A stretch of DNA of 64,000 bases from Desulfobacterales bacterium (GTDB lineage Bacteria; Desulfobacterota; Desulfobulbia; Desulfobulbales; BM004), in assembly GCA_021647905.1 (NCBI GenBank), contig JAKITW010000001.1, positions 1-64,000 on the forward strand, in the 5' to 3' direction. Below, in pieces: positions 45,173 to 52,790 of the stretch; the first letter of the stretch is position 1; each line of letters starts with the position of its first letter. The notes under the pieces are model-generated. The model saw only the letters and a list, made by a program, of their open reading frames with translations. It was not told where the DNA came from and ran no database searches. The position numbers and the translations under genes were made by a program.

Positions 45173-47086
45173 CTATTCCTCGTCGGCAACTATTTTTATC
45201 AGCTTGTCGCCGGGCTGAACCGCGTCGCCCAGCTTGGCAAAGATCTCCATCACCGTGCCTTCGACAGTGCTGGTGATCGGGGTCTGCATCTTCATTGCTT
45301 CCAGGACCAGCAGCCGGTCGCCCACGGCCACCACCTGGTCTTCCTTGACCTGGATCTCGCACACATTGGCCCCGAACGGGGCGCGGATATCGCCGGACCT
45401 GGCCAGCTTTTCGATTTCTGCCTTGTTCAGCGCCGGTTCAGCGGCGGCAGCGCCCTCCCGGGCCTCTTCCTGGAAGACAAAGGAGCGCTGGTGGTGGTCC
45501 AGGTTGAGATAGATGTTGGACTCGGTGCCGTCCTCGCTCTTCTGCTTGGGTCCGATCTCAATGATATGCTCCTTGCCGTAATGGTCGGTGAACTTCAGGG
45601 TCTCGCCCAGCTTGAAGCCGCCCCGGCGCAGGAAGATGCTCGGCGGCAGCACGTAACTGCGGCCGAACTTCTCCTCGAACTTGAAGAAGTTCACTGCATC
45701 GTTGGGATGCTGGAGATAGGTGACCAACTGCTGGTCAGTGGGCGCGCGGCCCAGCCTGACGGCAAGGTTCTCCCTTTCTTTTTCAATATCAATATCCTCG
45801 ATATCGGCAACATTGTCTTGCTCGTCAAGGAGCTTGCGCCAGTCAGAGCCGAACACCTTTTCATAGATCCAGTCCGCCGGTTGATAGAAGGGAAAGGGGC
45901 CGTACTTGCCCAGCAGCAGGTTCTTCAGGTCGCCGGACGGGTTGCCGTAGCGTTCCCCGCCCAGCACGTTGCTCACCGCAGTGGTCCAGAGGATCTGCGA
46001 ACCCGGGGTCACGCTCCACCAGTTGCCCAGCTCGATCTGCACCCTGGGCAGTTCCTTGTGGAGGATCTCCGGCATCTTGTCCAGGAACTTGCCCTTGACC
46101 GCCTGCTCGAAACTGGAGCCCATGGCGCCGCCCGGCAGCTTGTGAATCTGCACGGTGGGTGAAAAGCCCTTGAACTGGGACTCAAAGTACTCGTAATGCT
46201 CCCGTTCGTTGCGCAGCACCTCCGAGGTTTCGATCACCGCCTTTTCGTCCAGACCTATTGCGGTCTTGCCATGGTCTTTCAGGGTATGGACCACTGACAG
46301 GATCGGCGGCGGACCGTAGTAACCGGTAAAGGCATGGTCGGTGGCATCGACAATGGTGGCGCCGTTCAGGACCGCGGCGGTGATCCGGCCGATGTCGTTG
46401 CCGTCGGTGTTGTGGCCGTGGTAGTGGACAACCAGGTCCGGGTATTTCTGCTTGATCGCCGCGACCAGGTCGCCGATCCGTTTCGGGGTGCCCAGGCCGC
46501 CGTGGTTCTTGATACAGAGCAGGATCTCGTTGCCGGTGACCTCAAGGATCTCGCCCACCTTGCCGACATAATAGGCATCGGTGTGTTCCGGGCCGGTGGA
46601 GAAGCAGATCGAGGGCTCCAGGATCTTGCCTGCCTTCTGCACCTCCTCGAATACCGCCTGCATGTTGGGGACGTGGTTCATGAAGTCAAAGACCCGCCAC
46701 ACATCCACGTACTTGGCAAACTCCCTGACCACCAGCCGGATAACGTTCTGGGGATAGGGACGGTAGCCGAACAGGTTCACCCCCCGGCACAGGGTCTGGA
46801 ACATGGTGTCAGGCATCTTTTCCCGCAGCAGTTCCAGCTTGAGGAAGGGGTCGACCTGCTTGCGGAGGATGTCCACGTGGATGGAGGCCCCGCCGCTGAT
46901 CTCCAGGGAAAAATATCTGGAACGTTCCCGGGCCGGGGCGGCCAGCAGGTCGGTATGCAGCAGGATCCGGTTCTTGAAATCGGACTGGGACATGTCACGG
47001 GTGGTATTGGTGACATAATATCCGTCGGCCCGGCGGAATATATCCAGGACCTCGGTAATACTCATGCCTTGAACTATCTGTTCCAT
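45173..47086 (-). CDS. Biotin-dependent carboxyltransferase subunit with biotin carrier domain (PycB/OadA-like, divergent)
   Basis: 637 residues: a carboxyltransferase barrel (about 15-300), a conserved tail domain, and a C-terminal biotinyl domain with the biotin site EAMKM (about 597-601). It resembles pyruvate carboxylase subunit B and oxaloacetate decarboxylase alpha in RRADGYYVTNTTRDMSQSD and VFDFMN. However, the metal and carbamate regions differ from the usual forms: IKNHGGLGTP where those enzymes have KDMAGL, and HYHGHNTDGN in place of HTHDTSG. The carboxyl acceptor is therefore uncertain. It pairs with the biotin carboxylase 135 bases upstream. Confidence 0.8.
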   Translation of the reverse strand: MEQIVQGMSITEVLDIFRRADGYYVTNTTRDMSQSDFKNRILLHTDLLAAPARERSRYFSLEISGGASIHVDILRKQVDPFLKLELLREKMPDTMFQTLCRGVNLFGYRPYPQNVIRLVVREFAKYVDVWRVFDFMNHVPNMQAVFEEVQKAGKILEPSICFSTGPEHTDAYYVGKVGEILEVTGNEILLCIKNHGGLGTPKRIGDLVAAIKQKYPDLVVHYHGHNTDGNDIGRITAAVLNGATIVDATDHAFTGYYGPPPILSVVHTLKDHGKTAIGLDEKAVIETSEVLRNEREHYEYFESQFKGFSPTVQIHKLPGGAMGSSFEQAVKGKFLDKMPEILHKELPRVQIELGNWWSVTPGSQILWTTAVSNVLGGERYGNPSGDLKNLLLGKYGPFPFYQPADWIYEKVFGSDWRKLLDEQDNVADIEDIDIEKERENLAVRLGRAPTDQQLVTYLQHPNDAVNFFKFEEKFGRSYVLPPSIFLRRGGFKLGETLKFTDHYGKEHIIEIGPKQKSEDGTESNIYLNLDHHQRSFVFQEEAREGAAAAEPALNKAEIEKLARSGDIRAPFGANVCEIQVKEDQVVAVGDRLLVLEAMKMQTPITSTVEGTVMEIFAKLGDAVQPGDKLIKIVADEE

Positions 47087-47221
47087 GTTGATTCCTTCCT
47101 TCTATAGTTATCTGCAAGTCGCCACAAAGTGCCGGACTCGTCATGCCGGAGTGACGCCTTTCATTATTTCGTTGTGCCCGGCCGGTACGGTCCCGCCCTG
47201 CCGGTTATATTTCCCGTGCCC

Positions 47222-48664
47222 TTAGATGGCATAGGGGTTTTCCTGCTTAAAATGGATCTCCGCGATCAGCCGGGCCAGTTTGTTGGCCTCGTTGTCATCG
47301 TCCTGATAGTTGACCAGGTCCGGATGGGTGTCGATAAAGGAGGTGTCAAAGTCCCCTTTTCTGAAATCCGGGTCGTCGATCAGATTCAGGTAGTAGGGGA
47401 TGGTGGTCTTGGGCCCGGCGACAACGTAGTTGCGCAGGCAGCGGCGCAGCCGGTCCACGGTCTCGTTCCAGCTGAAGCCGTGTACCGTCAGTTTGACCAG
47501 CAGGGAGTCGTAAACCTCGGGGATGGTAAAACCCTGGTAGACGAAGCCGTCCAGCCGGACGCCGTAGCCGCCCGGCGAGCGGTAGACGGTCACCGTCTTG
47601 CCGCCTTCGGGCATGAAGTTGTTCTGGGGGTCCTCGGCATTGATCCGCATCTCAATGGCAAAGCCGCGGATCTGGACATCGTCCTGGGAAAAGGCCAGTT
47701 TTTTGCCCAGGGCCAGTTTGATCTGGGTGCGGACGATATCAATGCCAGTGACCATCTCGGTGACCGTATGTTCCACCTGAACCCGGGTGTTGATCTCCAT
47801 GAAGTAGAAGTTCATCTCCCGGTCCACCAGGAATTCCACGGTGCCGGCATTGGTGTAGTTGGCGGCCCGGGCCGCCTTGACCGCGGTTTCGCAGATCCGG
47901 TTAATGAGTTCCTGGTCCTGGATCAGCGATGGGGCGATTTCCACCAGCTTCTGGTTGCGACGCTGGATCGAACAGTCGCGGGTGCCGAGGTGGACCGTGG
48001 TGCCGTAGTTATCGGCAATGATCTGCACCTCCACATGCTTGGGATTAAGCACTACCTTTTCAAGGAAAAGGGCGTCATTGTTAAAGGCGGCCCTGGCCTC
48101 GGCCCGGGCCATGGGTATTTCCTCGATCAGCTGCTTTTCGTCATCCACCCGGCGGATGCCGCGGCCGCCGCCGCCGGCCTTGGCCTTGAGCATCACCGGG
48201 TAGCCGTGCGTATCGGCAAAGGCCTTGGCCTCGGCAACGCCCTGGTCGCCACCGGCCAGTTCCCGGGTACCGGGCACCATCGGGATATCGGCTTCGGCCA
48301 TGATCCGCCGGGCCATGACCTTGTCGCCCAGGCTGCTGATTACCTCGGGGCTGGGGCCGATAAAGGTGATGCCGTTCTCCTCGCAGGCCCTGGCAAAGTC
48401 CGGGTTTTCGGCCAGAAAACCGTAGCCGGGATGGATGGCGTCGGCCCCGGCTTTCTTGGCCGCCTTGATTACCTTGTCAATGTTCAGGTAGTCGCTGCGG
48501 GGGCCGTCGCCCAGCCAGATCGCCTCGTCAGCCACCCGGATATGCAGGGCCTCGCTGTCCGGTGTTTCATAGATTGCTACGGCGTTATAACCAAGCTCCT
48601 GGATGGCCCTGATGATCCGCAGGGCGATCTCGCCTCGATTGGCAACCAAAATTTTTTTCTTCAA
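47222..48664 (-). CDS. Biotin carboxylase subunit (PycA/AccC type)
   Basis: 480 residues. It carboxylates biotin with ATP and bicarbonate. ILVANRGEIALRIIRA at the N-terminus, KAKAGGGGRGIRRV (glycine-rich ATP loop), and FMEINTRVQVEHTVTEMVTG (catalytic region) are all present. It is slightly longer than AccC, as in stand-alone pyruvate carboxylase A subunits. The start codon is TTG with GAGGGA upstream; no in-frame ATG fits. It should work with the carboxyltransferase encoded downstream, since no other acyltransferase subunit is near. Confidence 0.9.
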   Translation of the reverse strand: MKKKILVANRGEIALRIIRAIQELGYNAVAIYETPDSEALHIRVADEAIWLGDGPRSDYLNIDKVIKAAKKAGADAIHPGYGFLAENPDFARACEENGITFIGPSPEVISSLGDKVMARRIMAEADIPMVPGTRELAGGDQGVAEAKAFADTHGYPVMLKAKAGGGGRGIRRVDDEKQLIEEIPMARAEARAAFNNDALFLEKVVLNPKHVEVQIIADNYGTTVHLGTRDCSIQRRNQKLVEIAPSLIQDQELINRICETAVKAARAANYTNAGTVEFLVDREMNFYFMEINTRVQVEHTVTEMVTGIDIVRTQIKLALGKKLAFSQDDVQIRGFAIEMRINAEDPQNNFMPEGGKTVTVYRSPGGYGVRLDGFVYQGFTIPEVYDSLLVKLTVHGFSWNETVDRLRRCLRNYVVAGPKTTIPYYLNLIDDPDFRKGDFDTSFIDTHPDLVNYQDDDNEANKLARLIAEIHFKQENPYAI

Positions 48665-49104
48665 AACAATCCCTCAAGCCATGGATATTGATATTGCAGA
48701 GTTGCGGTTTCTTTTTGATTGTTACAGTTGTGCCTTGACGTTCGAGATGGTGTGGAAAGGATATCGCCACCACCCGAGCGCCTGGATAAACCCCTTTTAA
48801 AAACGATCCGTGGAACTGCGGAATCTAAAAGAAGGAGACACGGGATATGCTCATGGAGTCGCCCTGTATGACGGTATTCATGTCGGGACAACTCTTTAAC
48901 TCTAGCATAGAGTCGGCCGCCGGGCAAGAAAAAGGTGGCAGCGATTCGTTTGAAGCGGTTATCGTTGATAATATTAATGCAAAAAAAAACTGTACAGCCC
49001 TGGAAAGTATGGTAAGAAAGACACACTAGTTTTCACCTTAAGACCGATCTTAATGTAGCCATATCAGGAAACTATCCTAAAAAAAGAAGCAGTGGAGGCG
49101 CAAA
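48665..49104. other. Divergent intergenic region between biotin carboxylase and pilin genes
   Basis: 440 bases. It has a small open frame with a good ribosome binding site (48847-49029) and probable promoters for both flanking genes, which I could not pin down. I looked for a sigma-54 promoter (TGGC-N8-TTGC) and a GEMM-type c-di-GMP riboswitch in front of the pilin and saw neither. Confidence 0.45.
48847..49029 (+). CDS. Possible small protein of unknown function upstream of the pilin
   Basis: 60 residues with no recognisable domain or membrane segment. The case for it is AAGGAG placed 9 bases before the ATG and a frame that stays open through an AT-rich stretch. The case against is the lack of any known relative and a residue mix (Met, Ser, Ala-rich) with no clear fold. 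It ends 75 bases before the pilin gene. Confidence 0.3.
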   Translation: MLMESPCMTVFMSGQLFNSSIESAAGQEKGGSDSFEAVIVDNINAKKNCTALESMVRKTH

Positions 49105-49500
49105 ATGGTCAAGAACGCGAGAGGTTTTACCCTGATTGAGCTGATCATGGTTATTGTAATCCTGGGTCTTCTGGCCGTGGTGGCCATCCCCAAGTATCAG
49201 AACCTGCGCACCGAAGCAGCCCGGGCCTCGGCCGACGGGGTCTATGGCGCGGCCCAGGCCGCGGCGGCGATCAACTTCGCCACCCGGCTGGTGAGCGCCA
49301 GCCAGGCCACTGCGATCACCAATGCCACCACCCTGTTTTCCGCCATGGATGGGACCCCGGAAGGATGGACCTACGGCTCCAGCACCCGGATCACCGCCAG
49401 CCTGGCCGGCACCACCTATACCATCAATATTGCCACCACCGAGGATCCCGGCGGCAGCACCCCACCGACCCGCAAGGCGGTTCTTCACAAGGACTGGTAA
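49105..49500 (+). CDS. mshA: MSHA-type type IV pilin
   Basis: 131 residues. A seven-residue leader (MVKNARG) is followed by the prepilin peptidase and methylation site FTLIELIMVIVILGLLAVVA, with the conserved Glu at mature position 5. The rest is small, rich in Thr, Ala and Ser, with no cysteine pair, so it lacks the disulfide loop of classical type IVa pilins. It should be the main subunit of the pilus built by the msh operon downstream. It lies on the opposite strand to that operon, and no minor pilin genes are next to it. GTGGAGG lies in front of the start. Confidence 0.88.
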   Translation: MVKNARGFTLIELIMVIVILGLLAVVAIPKYQNLRTEAARASADGVYGAAQAAAAINFATRLVSASQATAITNATTLFSAMDGTPEGWTYGSSTRITASLAGTTYTINIATTEDPGGSTPPTRKAVLHKDW

Positions 49501-49529
49501 CCGCCAGCTGATTTTTTTATTCTTGCCGG

Positions 49530-51521
49530 CTAGTTGGCCGGGATCAAGGAAGACAGGGGAGACGGCTCTTGCCTGAGCCGGACTCCCCTTTGTTTCAGGA
49601 ATCTCCGGATGGCCTCGGCCCCTTCATTGTCACCGCCCGCTTTCAGCATCCGCTGGAGCTGGGTCCAGGCAAAGTAGTTCTGCGGAAACAGCCTGGTGAT
49701 CTCCAGGTAGGTCTGGTAGGCCTGTTCGATTTCATTGGCCAGGATAAATACCCGGGCCAGTTCCAGCCGCAGTTTCAACTGCCGGTCGAGCAGTCCGGCC
49801 GACTCTTGTTGGATTGCCTCCTGCAATACAGCCGCCGCCTCGGGGAATTTTTTTTCAACGGTCAGGATATCGGCCTCCAGGATCTCCGCCTCAAAGGCGT
49901 GTCCGTCCAGGGTCTTGAGCTGGTTGATCAGGTCGCGCAGTTCTTCTTCCCGCCCCTGGCGCAACAGAATCTGGCCGATGAAGAGATAGCTGTGGCGGAA
50001 GGCGCCATGGTCGGCGAGCAATTTCCTGAACACGTCCAGCGCCTCATTGAACCGCTTTTCCAGAAACAGGGCCGTGCCCAGGTTGTAGAGTACGATTTTC
50101 CGGTCCGTATCCGTTTCAGCCGCAACAAGGGCCTGGTTGAATATCTCGATTGCCGCGGCCGGGTCACCGCCGTCGGTGAGCGCGGCGCCCTTGTTGTTCA
50201 AGGCCCGGGCCGGCGCGGCGCCGCGTTCCAGGTCAACGGCCCAGAACTGTTCCGCCCGGTTCCATTCGTCATTCCTGGTAATGGTCCAGAATGACCAGAG
50301 CGCCAGGAGGAGCAGGAGCGCCACCCCTGACCTGCGCAGGGATCTGGGGGAGACCATTGAGAGCCCGGCCGGGACCAGGAAGGCGGAGGGCAGGTAGAGC
50401 CGGTGGATAAAGGCCAGTTCCAGGTTGGCAAAGGTCGATTCCACGGCCAGGGCAAGAAAGAAGAAGAGGATTCCAAATCCCGGGAGCGGCCGGCAAAGGC
50501 GAACACGCCAGGCCAGGCCACAGGCCCCGAGCATGGCAAGCAGTCCGGGCAGGGTGGTCCAGGGGCTGAACAGGCTGCGGGAGACCAGCGGATCATAGGC
50601 AAGGTGCAGCCGGGAGGGCAGCGGCAGAAGATAGAGGCCCAGGTAATGCCAGACGATTCGCCACTGGGTCATGACCCGCTCCCAGGGGCTGAAGTTCCGG
50701 CCGGGATAGGTGGCGAACCAGTCCGGCAGCCTTTCCAGGAAGATGAGTCCCGGGATCAGTGCGGCCAGCAGTCCGATGATTACGATAAACCGATATTGTT
50801 TGGCCCTGGGAGACGGCCCGATGATCGCATCGAGCAGGAGCAGGGCCAGGGGCAGGGTGAGCACGATCTCCTTGCTGGCCAGGCCGAGCAGGAAACAGGC
50901 CCCGATCAGGAACCAGGCAGTGACCAGGGACAATGATTTCCGGCGCCAGCAGAGAAAGATCAGGATAGCCGCCAGGTAGAACAGGGTGGCCAGGCCGGTC
51001 ATCCGCTGGACAATATAGGTCACGGCCTGGGTCTGCACCGGGTTCAGGGCCCAGAGCGCCGCTGACCAGAAAGCAAGGGCGGAGCGGAAGGCGTGGTCAA
51101 TGGTTTTGTCTGACAACGGCGAGGTGGTTGCCAGGGGAAAGATCAGGATAATCCGGTAGAGGAGCAGGCAGTTGATCAGGTGCAGGCCGATATTGAACAG
51201 GTGATAGCCAAGCACGTTGAGGCCGTCCAGCCAGTAGTTGACCGCAAAGGAGAGCATGGCCACCACCCGGCTCGACGAGACCGGCGAGTGCAGGGCCTTG
51301 ATGATCTCGGTGAAGTTCTGCGGATGGACCGCCTGGTTTTCAATGATATTGGGGAAATCGTCAAAAACAAAGGGCGCCCCCAGGGAGGGATAGTAGGCCA
51401 GGCAGATAAAGGCGGCCAGAACCAGGCCATGGAGGATCTCAACCCGGCCCGGGGTTGCCGGGAACAGAGGCGCCCTGGCAAGGGCGGGCATGCTGGCGGC
51501 ATTTTTTTCGGAGTGAGTCAT
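49530..51521 (-). CDS. Polytopic membrane protein with TPR tail (GT-C / TMTC-like)
   Basis: About 663 residues. An N-terminal membrane part with about 10-11 hydrophobic segments starts LVLAAFICLAYYPSLGAPFVFDDF; the FVFDDFPNI motif and the LNPVQTQAVTYIVQRM loop are typical of the TMTC / O-mannosyltransferase-like TPR proteins. The C-terminal 230 residues are TPR repeats (NKGAALTDGGDPAAAIEIFNQAL and later units). Family members use lipid-linked sugars to glycosylate proteins. The convergent position next to the pilin suggests that the pilin or a pilus part could be the target (inference). The 36 codons further upstream are heptamer-repeat sequence; I start at 51521. Confidence 0.78.
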   Translation of the reverse strand: MTHSEKNAASMPALARAPLFPATPGRVEILHGLVLAAFICLAYYPSLGAPFVFDDFPNIIENQAVHPQNFTEIIKALHSPVSSSRVVAMLSFAVNYWLDGLNVLGYHLFNIGLHLINCLLLYRIILIFPLATTSPLSDKTIDHAFRSALAFWSAALWALNPVQTQAVTYIVQRMTGLATLFYLAAILIFLCWRRKSLSLVTAWFLIGACFLLGLASKEIVLTLPLALLLLDAIIGPSPRAKQYRFIVIIGLLAALIPGLIFLERLPDWFATYPGRNFSPWERVMTQWRIVWHYLGLYLLPLPSRLHLAYDPLVSRSLFSPWTTLPGLLAMLGACGLAWRVRLCRPLPGFGILFFFLALAVESTFANLELAFIHRLYLPSAFLVPAGLSMVSPRSLRRSGVALLLLLALWSFWTITRNDEWNRAEQFWAVDLERGAAPARALNNKGAALTDGGDPAAAIEIFNQALVAAETDTDRKIVLYNLGTALFLEKRFNEALDVFRKLLADHGAFRHSYLFIGQILLRQGREEELRDLINQLKTLDGHAFEAEILEADILTVEKKFPEAAAVLQEAIQQESAGLLDRQLKLRLELARVFILANEIEQAYQTYLEITRLFPQNYFAWTQLQRMLKAGGDNEGAEAIRRFLKQRGVRLRQEPSPLSSLIPAN

Positions 51522-51541
51522 AGGTTCAGAAATCAGAAGCC

Positions 51542-51610
51542 GGAATACAGAGGATGGAGGACAGAGGACCTGCCTTCGCATAAAGCTTCGGTGGGCAGGC
51601 AGAGGACGGA
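51542..51610 (+). repeat. Heptamer-repeat tract with CTTCG palindrome
   Basis: Two tracts of ACAGAGG/AGGACAG units flank CCTGCCTTCGC and GCTTCGGTGGGCAGG, which form a palindrome (about 51570-51598). The same combination of heptamers and CTTCG palindrome is found at 17490-17570. It lies directly upstream of the GT-C-like gene. Confidence 0.72.
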
Positions 51611-51636
51611 AAGTCTCTATTCGTATCATCTATACT

Positions 51637-51760
51637 GTAACTATTCAGCAGTGCCTCAGATGTGCGCAAGCAGGGTGGAGAACTATAGTTTGCTATGTGA
51701 GCCGGCCTGATCGCGCGCAGGTAAGCGTAGACTCCGGGTGGGGTGCTGCTGAATAGTTAC
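51637..51760 (+). repeat. Dispersed repeat family 2, copy C (124-base form)
   Basis: Perfect 15-base ends GTAACTATTCAGCAG / CTGCTGAATAGTTAC. Compared with copy A, both arms changed together (CCGTT to CTATT and AACGG to AATAG), keeping the pairing. The central GTGAGCCGGCCTGATCG lies at 51697-51713. The right end lies two bases before the stop codon of the unknown gene at 51763. Confidence 0.92.
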
Positions 51761-51762
51761 GT

Positions 51763-52233
51763 TTAATATATCTGGTCGCTGGACAGGCCGAGCACGGCCT
51801 TGTCCAGCTTTTTCCGGCTGATGATCCCGTAGCCGCGCACAATCCGCATCTCAAAGCTGTTGCTGGCCTTCAACTCCTCGCGGACATGGGAGGAGAGCAC
51901 CTTTTTCATCATCGCGGTCTCGTGATCGAGCACATACCGGTTCATGGCCAGGGAAAACCCGTTGATATCGTCATACACGGTTATCACGATCCGGTTAAGC
52001 CTGGTCACCTTGCCGTAATGGGCCATCAGTTCACGGCGGGAGTCGAACTCCTCCTCGTTCATCCACAGGCCCAGGTAGGTCTCCGTGATCTTGAAACCGT
52101 GTTTGTGGGTGATCATATAAGACCAGAGCTTGTAGTTCTCCAGCTCAATGAAGCGGATGGAGGTCCGGTTGTCCCTGGTCTGCAGCAGACATTTCACCAG
52201 CTTCTGGGACTTGATATGGCTTGGGTCAATCAT
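51763..52233 (-). CDS. Protein of unknown function between the pilin and msh operon
   Basis: 156 residues, with no signal peptide or membrane segment and no domain I recognise. It is fairly rich in charged residues and seems to hold a mixed alpha/beta fold (IRFIELENYKLWSYMITHKHGFKITETYLGLWMN, then RNRIVITVYDD-like strands). A start with weak context at 52233 encodes MIDPSHIKSQKLVKCLL. Both neighbours are repeat elements (family 2 copies on both sides). Its place suggests a regulatory or accessory role for the pilus, but this is a guess. Confidence 0.65.
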   Translation of the reverse strand: MIDPSHIKSQKLVKCLLQTRDNRTSIRFIELENYKLWSYMITHKHGFKITETYLGLWMNEEEFDSRRELMAHYGKVTRLNRIVITVYDDINGFSLAMNRYVLDHETAMMKKVLSSHVREELKASNSFEMRIVRGYGIISRKKLDKAVLGLSSDQIY

Positions 52234-52325
52234 GACAACCTCTAAAACTAAATTTTTTACCGCGGTGAATCCAGGCTTTTCGGAGTCTCATTTAATTCGC
52301 TTACCTGCGAGTTTATCTTTCTCTT

Positions 52326-52479
52326 GTAACCGTTCACCAGGGGTTACAAATTTACGGAAACCACCGGCCTGTAAGCGTTTACCAGGGCCACGGATTCGTG
52401 CAAGCAGGCCGGCGAATCTATAGTATGCCTATGTGAGCCGGCCTGATCGTGCGAAGATGGGGTGCTGGTGAACGCTTAC
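52326..52479 (+). repeat. Dispersed repeat family 2, copy D (154-base form)
   Basis: Nearly identical to copy B (31545-31698), with about seven differences. The terminal arms GTAACCGTTCACCAG / CTGGTGAACGCTTAC pair with one mismatch. The central GTGAGCCGGCCTGATCG lies at 52433-52449. It lies 92 bases upstream of the unknown 156-residue gene's start codon. Confidence 0.92.
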
Positions 52480-52509
52480 TTTCTCTTTATATCCGTCATT
52501 CGTAAACAT

Positions 52510-52776
52510 TCAGTAAACCCCTCCTATCGGGAAAGGGGTCTTCTTCTACCGACGGCCGCTCCATTGAGAAGGGCTGACCTGTTCATAAACAGGCTATCAA
52601 GCAGGAACTCGCTTCGCCGCGGCGGCGATTCGGAAGCCATAAGCATATCCTGCCGAAGTTGTTTCAATTTCCGCTTTTGCCGTCACGGCCGCGGCTCAGG
52701 GTCCGCTACACCGTTCGGTATAAGAAAACCCCTTTCCCGGTCCAACCTCAAACGTACGGGGTTTATCGAAACCTTA
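52510..52776 (+). repeat. Dispersed repeat family 3, copy 2, with inverted partial left end
   Basis: The core (52630-52776) matches copies 1 and 3. At 52512-52553 a shortened inverted copy of the right end occurs (GTAAACCCC...GGGAAAGGGGTCTTCTT, then CTACCGACGG). The whole is therefore a roughly 265-base element with inverted ends of about 43-56 bases. It ends 14 bases before the mshG stop codon. Between the ends lie a CCTGTT/AACAGG hairpin and CGCCGCGGCGGCG. Confidence 0.85.
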
Positions 52777-52790
52777 GCGTCATTCGGTCT

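Noticed and set aside
48880-49104. Sigma-54 promoter or GEMM c-di-GMP riboswitch before the pilin
   Set aside because: The closest sequence (TGGCAGCGATTCGTTTG) has the wrong spacing for -24/-12 boxes, and no GEMM core motifs are visible.
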